In this document: positions 6,863-8,697 of the stretch, one piece after another
How positions within the stretch are numbered: the first letter of the stretch is position 1
How the letters are laid out: each line of letters begins with the position of its first letter
Source of the DNA: Betaproteobacteria bacterium
Lineage (GTDB): Bacteria; Pseudomonadota; Gammaproteobacteria; Burkholderiales; Rhodocyclaceae
Reading direction: 5' to 3'
Length of the DNA stretch: 8,697 nucleotides
Assembly (NCBI GenBank): GCA_020047725.1
Contig: JAIFNM010000169.1
Coordinates: forward strand, 1 to 8,697
Position numbers and translations under genes: made by a program
Notes under the pieces: generated by a model
Told to the model about the DNA's origin: nothing
Databases searched by the model: none
Seen by the model: only the letters and a program-made list of their open reading frames with translations

Positions 6863-7204
6863 GCGGCTGCAGCCATTCAGCTGTTCTGGTGCCTGATGAT
6901 CAGGATCAGGTTAAGGTGTTACCGGGATCGGAGCATCGACCAAGGTCGACATGGGATTCTCGTGGTGGGCCGTCAAGACTTGACTGCATCAAGTGCGTAT
7001 TGATCGAGGCCGCGACGTAGTGACCGTTTCGCTACGGCGATTTGAGACGATTTAATCACGCGTTGGGCAGCGTCGAAGCCTGCGGAATGCCTCGGCTGCC
7101 TGCGTGACGTACCTCCCGCTTGTTGAGTCAACGCGCGACAACGATTGAAAAGCAACTTTCCGTACCCAAGTAGTGATCAGTCAAATCCAATATGCAGGAT
7201 TATT
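6863..7204. other. Intergenic stretch with no recognised gene, rich in short palindromes
   Basis: 342 bases between the GFA stop and the preferred start of the peptidase gene. No convincing coding signal appears on either strand; a 60-codon minus-strand frame (7155-6973) matches nothing I recognise. The stretch holds several small dyads: CCTGATGATCAGG (6892-6904), TCGACCAAGGTCGA (6936-6949), GTCAAGACTTGAC (6972-6984), a hairpin with 8-base arms and one G-T pair (7016-7036), and GTTGAGTCAAC (7122-7132). None is followed by a T-run, so none is a standard terminator. The promoter of the next gene must lie here or upstream, but I could not place it. Confidence 0.5.
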
Positions 7205-8026
7205 GTGCCTCTCATTGTTGTCGCATCCTTGATCTTGCTTCTGGTCGTGTGGTGGCTGACCGAGCCGATCCGCGTCGCGCATCGACGCAAGCGCCTTATC
7301 CAGCAGCCTTTTCCATCTGCCTGGCGTGAAATACTCAGACGTAACGTGCCGTATGTTCGCGCACTTCCTGCTGATCTGCAGCTGAGGCTCAAGGAACGTA
7401 TTCAGGTTTTTATCGCTGAAAAAAACTTCATCGGGTGCGGCGGTTTGTTCGTTACCGACGAAATTCGCGTTACCGTTGCCGCACAGGCCTGTTTGCTGAT
7501 CCTCAACCTCCCAGACTACACCTATCCGCACGCGCATCAGATACTGGTCTATCCCGACGCCTTTGTCGTCAATCGGAACTACACCGACAGTATTGGCATA
7601 CTGCAGAACCAGCGCCAGGTTCTTTCCGGGGAGTCCTGGTTACATGGGCAAGTGATCCTGTCGTGGCAAGACACTCTCGAAGGTGCTGCAATCATTGACG
7701 ATGGTCGGAACGTGGTCATTCACGAGTTCGCTCACCAGCTCGACCAGGAAAAAGGTTACGCAAACGGCGCGCCGGGTTTGCTTGGCCGCGAGCTGTTTCT
7801 GAGCTGGTCCAGCGTGCTGGGTTCGGAGTTCGCCACTCTGCAGGCTCAGGTCAGTAGCCAACAGTCCTCACTGTTCAGCGCCTATGGTGCAACGAATCCG
7901 GCTGAGTTTTTTGCCGTGGCCTCCGAGGTCTTCTTTGAACAACCCCGGCGCATGGCTGAGGAGCACTCGGCGCTGTATGCCGAACTAGGCAAATTCTATC
8001 GTCTCAACCCCCTGGCCTGGTCATAA
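7205..8026 (+). CDS. Membrane-anchored M90 family zinc metallopeptidase (MtfA-like)
   Basis: The frame is open from TTG 7145, but I prefer GTG 7205 (273 residues) because AGGA at 7196-7199 sits 5 bases before it and the TTG has no ribosome site. From the GTG, residues 1-18 form a strongly hydrophobic N-terminal anchor followed by basic residues. The MtfA/M90 core follows: FIGCGGLFVTDEIRVTVAAQ (about 75-94), a VYPDAFVV block, the zinc motif HEFAH at 173-177 (two His ligands and the catalytic Glu), and a NPAEFFAVASEVFFEQP block that should supply the third ligand (E234 or E241). E. coli MtfA is a zinc peptidase that binds the repressor Mlc and so affects glucose uptake genes. This protein has a membrane segment that E. 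coli MtfA lacks, so the Mlc link should not be assumed. The active site looks intact. It is separated from both neighbours and is probably its own transcription unit. Confidence 0.88.
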   Translation: MPLIVVASLILLLVVWWLTEPIRVAHRRKRLIQQPFPSAWREILRRNVPYVRALPADLQLRLKERIQVFIAEKNFIGCGGLFVTDEIRVTVAAQACLLILNLPDYTYPHAHQILVYPDAFVVNRNYTDSIGILQNQRQVLSGESWLHGQVILSWQDTLEGAAIIDDGRNVVIHEFAHQLDQEKGYANGAPGLLGRELFLSWSSVLGSEFATLQAQVSSQQSSLFSAYGATNPAEFFAVASEVFFEQPRRMAEEHSALYAELGKFYRLNPLAWS

Positions 8027-8099
8027 GCACTGGGCCGGAAACATGATCGCAAGCGGATATGGCGCGTGTAACGGCAATCCCGATGAAACGAAAGCTAGT

Positions 8100-8125
8100 C
8101 AGACCTTGTGGCGTCGCAAAGTCTG
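8100..8125. promoter_or_regulatory. 26-bp imperfect palindrome, possible operator before the AraC-type gene
   Basis: The two 13-base halves, CAGACCTTGTGGC and the complement of 8113-8125 (CAGACTTTGCGAC), agree at 10 of 13 positions. The dyad lies 74 bases after the peptidase stop and 53 bases before the regulator ATG. It is not followed by a T-run, which argues against a terminator. A binding site for a dimeric regulator is possible, perhaps for autoregulation, but unproven. Confidence 0.35.
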
Positions 8126-8144
8126 AACGAGGCGAATACAACGA

Positions 8145-8172
8145 TATACTTGCCCCAACCGGGTTATATACT
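8145..8172 (+). promoter_or_regulatory. Two TATACT hexamers, candidate -10 elements for the AraC-type gene
   Basis: TATACT occurs at 8145-8150 and again at 8167-8172, 22 bases apart, each matching the -10 consensus at 5 of 6. The first would place its -35 region on the right edge of the 8100-8125 palindrome, where the match to TTGACA is poor, as expected if an activator is needed. The second lies 6 bases before the start codon and would give an almost leaderless transcript. Confidence 0.25.
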
Positions 8173-8178
8173 CAACAA

Positions 8179-8697
8179 ATGCCGCGAAAGACTGTTCACC
8201 GCTTCTGGCGCTCATCAGTGCTACCCTTTGTCGAGAGCCGTTGTGCCAACGACAGCGCCGCTTGTTACGCACCGCATTCGCATCTAACGCTTTCGCTCGG
8301 CGCCGTCGATGGTGGGCAGAGCGTGTTCAGCCGCGACGGCCAGCGTCAGCGCTTGTCGCGTGGCGACGTGGTGTTGATTCCGGCCGGTGAAGTGCATTCC
8401 TGCAATCCCGAGAATGACGTCCGCTGGAGCTACCAGATGCTATACCTTGATGCGATCTGGGTGAGCAACATCGTCGGCGAGATGGGCGCGCTGGATGCCG
8501 TAGTGTTGAACCATCTGCCGGACAATATCGCACCCAGGCAAGTCCATGCGCGGCTGACGCGCCTCAACAAGCGCTTGTTTGCTTCCCTACCGGATGAGGA
8601 CAAGGAAGCTGCGTTGCTGATTTTTGTTGGTGATCTATTCGGGCCGGCTTTGTTGCGCGAGAGGCAGTGCAAGCCAAAACCCGATTCGGCGCGTTTG
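8179..8697 (+). CDS. AraC family transcriptional regulator, N-terminal cupin domain (runs off the window end)
   Basis: 173 codons from ATG 8179, open to the last base. The product resembles AraC-type ligand-binding cupin domains: HSHLTLSLGAVDGG (about 34-47), then the RLSRGDVVLIPAGEVHSCNP block (about 59-78), then W-YQMLYLD. In this family the cupin senses a small molecule and a C-terminal pair of helix-turn-helix motifs binds DNA; that part would lie beyond the window. Relatives of this subtype often sit beside LysE-type amino-acid exporters, but none is visible here, so the target is unknown. There is no Shine-Dalgarno before the ATG. The upstream palindrome may be its own operator. Family confidence is fair because the DNA-binding half is unseen. 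Confidence 0.75.
   Translation, partial: MPRKTVHRFWRSSVLPFVESRCANDSAACYAPHSHLTLSLGAVDGGQSVFSRDGQRQRLSRGDVVLIPAGEVHSCNPENDVRWSYQMLYLDAIWVSNIVGEMGALDAVVLNHLPDNIAPRQVHARLTRLNKRLFASLPDEDKEAALLIFVGDLFGPALLRERQCKPKPDSARL

Noticed and set aside
6973..7155. 60-codon minus-strand open frame in the intergenic stretch
   Set aside because: No homology that I can recognise, no ribosome site, and an Arg/Gln/Ser-rich composition. It could be a gene remnant, but there is nothing to support that.
7145..7204. Upstream TTG start giving a 293-residue peptidase
   Set aside because: There is no Shine-Dalgarno and the added 20 residues match nothing I know, while GTG 7205 has AGGA 5 bases upstream and starts directly at the hydrophobic anchor.
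8072..8080. CGGCAATC near 8073, resembling the ISAs1 end
   Set aside because: Only 8 bases match, with no partner repeat or transposase remnant nearby; probably chance.

Overview
The window looks like chromosomal DNA of a Betaproteobacterium, possibly Rhodocyclales. This rests on the moderately GC-rich sequence, a paired cyanophycin synthetase locus with an associated ABC transporter and DUF1854 gene, an ISAs1-type element and a membrane-anchored M90 peptidase. The genus cannot be fixed from the sequence alone.

Left two thirds (about 1-5632, all on the minus strand): a cyanophycin gene cluster. In transcription order it holds an ABC exporter-type protein with an extra N-terminal domain and a four-cysteine zinc ribbon (5632-3308), a small DUF1854 protein whose start overlaps the ABC stop (3311-2838), a shortened cyanophycin synthetase (2731-578, here cphA'), and the N-terminal 163 codons of a second cyanophycin synthetase (489 to beyond base 1). 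Cyanophycin is a storage polymer with a poly-aspartate backbone and arginine side chains. The two synthetases appear to have decayed in complementary ways. cphA' keeps the canonical N-domain HxxEH motif and an ATP-grasp domain, but has a damaged Mur-ligase-like domain without its C-terminal lid. The second gene has lost the canonical N-domain stretch. This suggests division of labour. The transporter and DUF1854 protein are known companions of cyanophycin genes in related bacteria, but their job is unknown to me.

Middle (5722-6405): an internally deleted ISAs1-family insertion sequence. It has 14-bp terminal inverted repeats (13 of 14 matching) and a 177-codon open frame that joins the head and tail of the transposase without most of the DDE core. 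It lies just upstream of the cyanophycin operon and points away from it.

Right (6423-8697, plus strand): a GFA/CENP-V-type zinc protein lacking one expected cysteine, a 342-base stretch with no recognised gene, an MtfA-like M90 metallopeptidase with an N-terminal membrane anchor, and the N-terminal cupin half of an AraC-type regulator running off the end. A 26-bp imperfect palindrome and two TATACT hexamers lie in front of the regulator. I see no sign that these three genes form an operon. No tRNA, rRNA, CRISPR array or convincing intrinsic terminator was seen.
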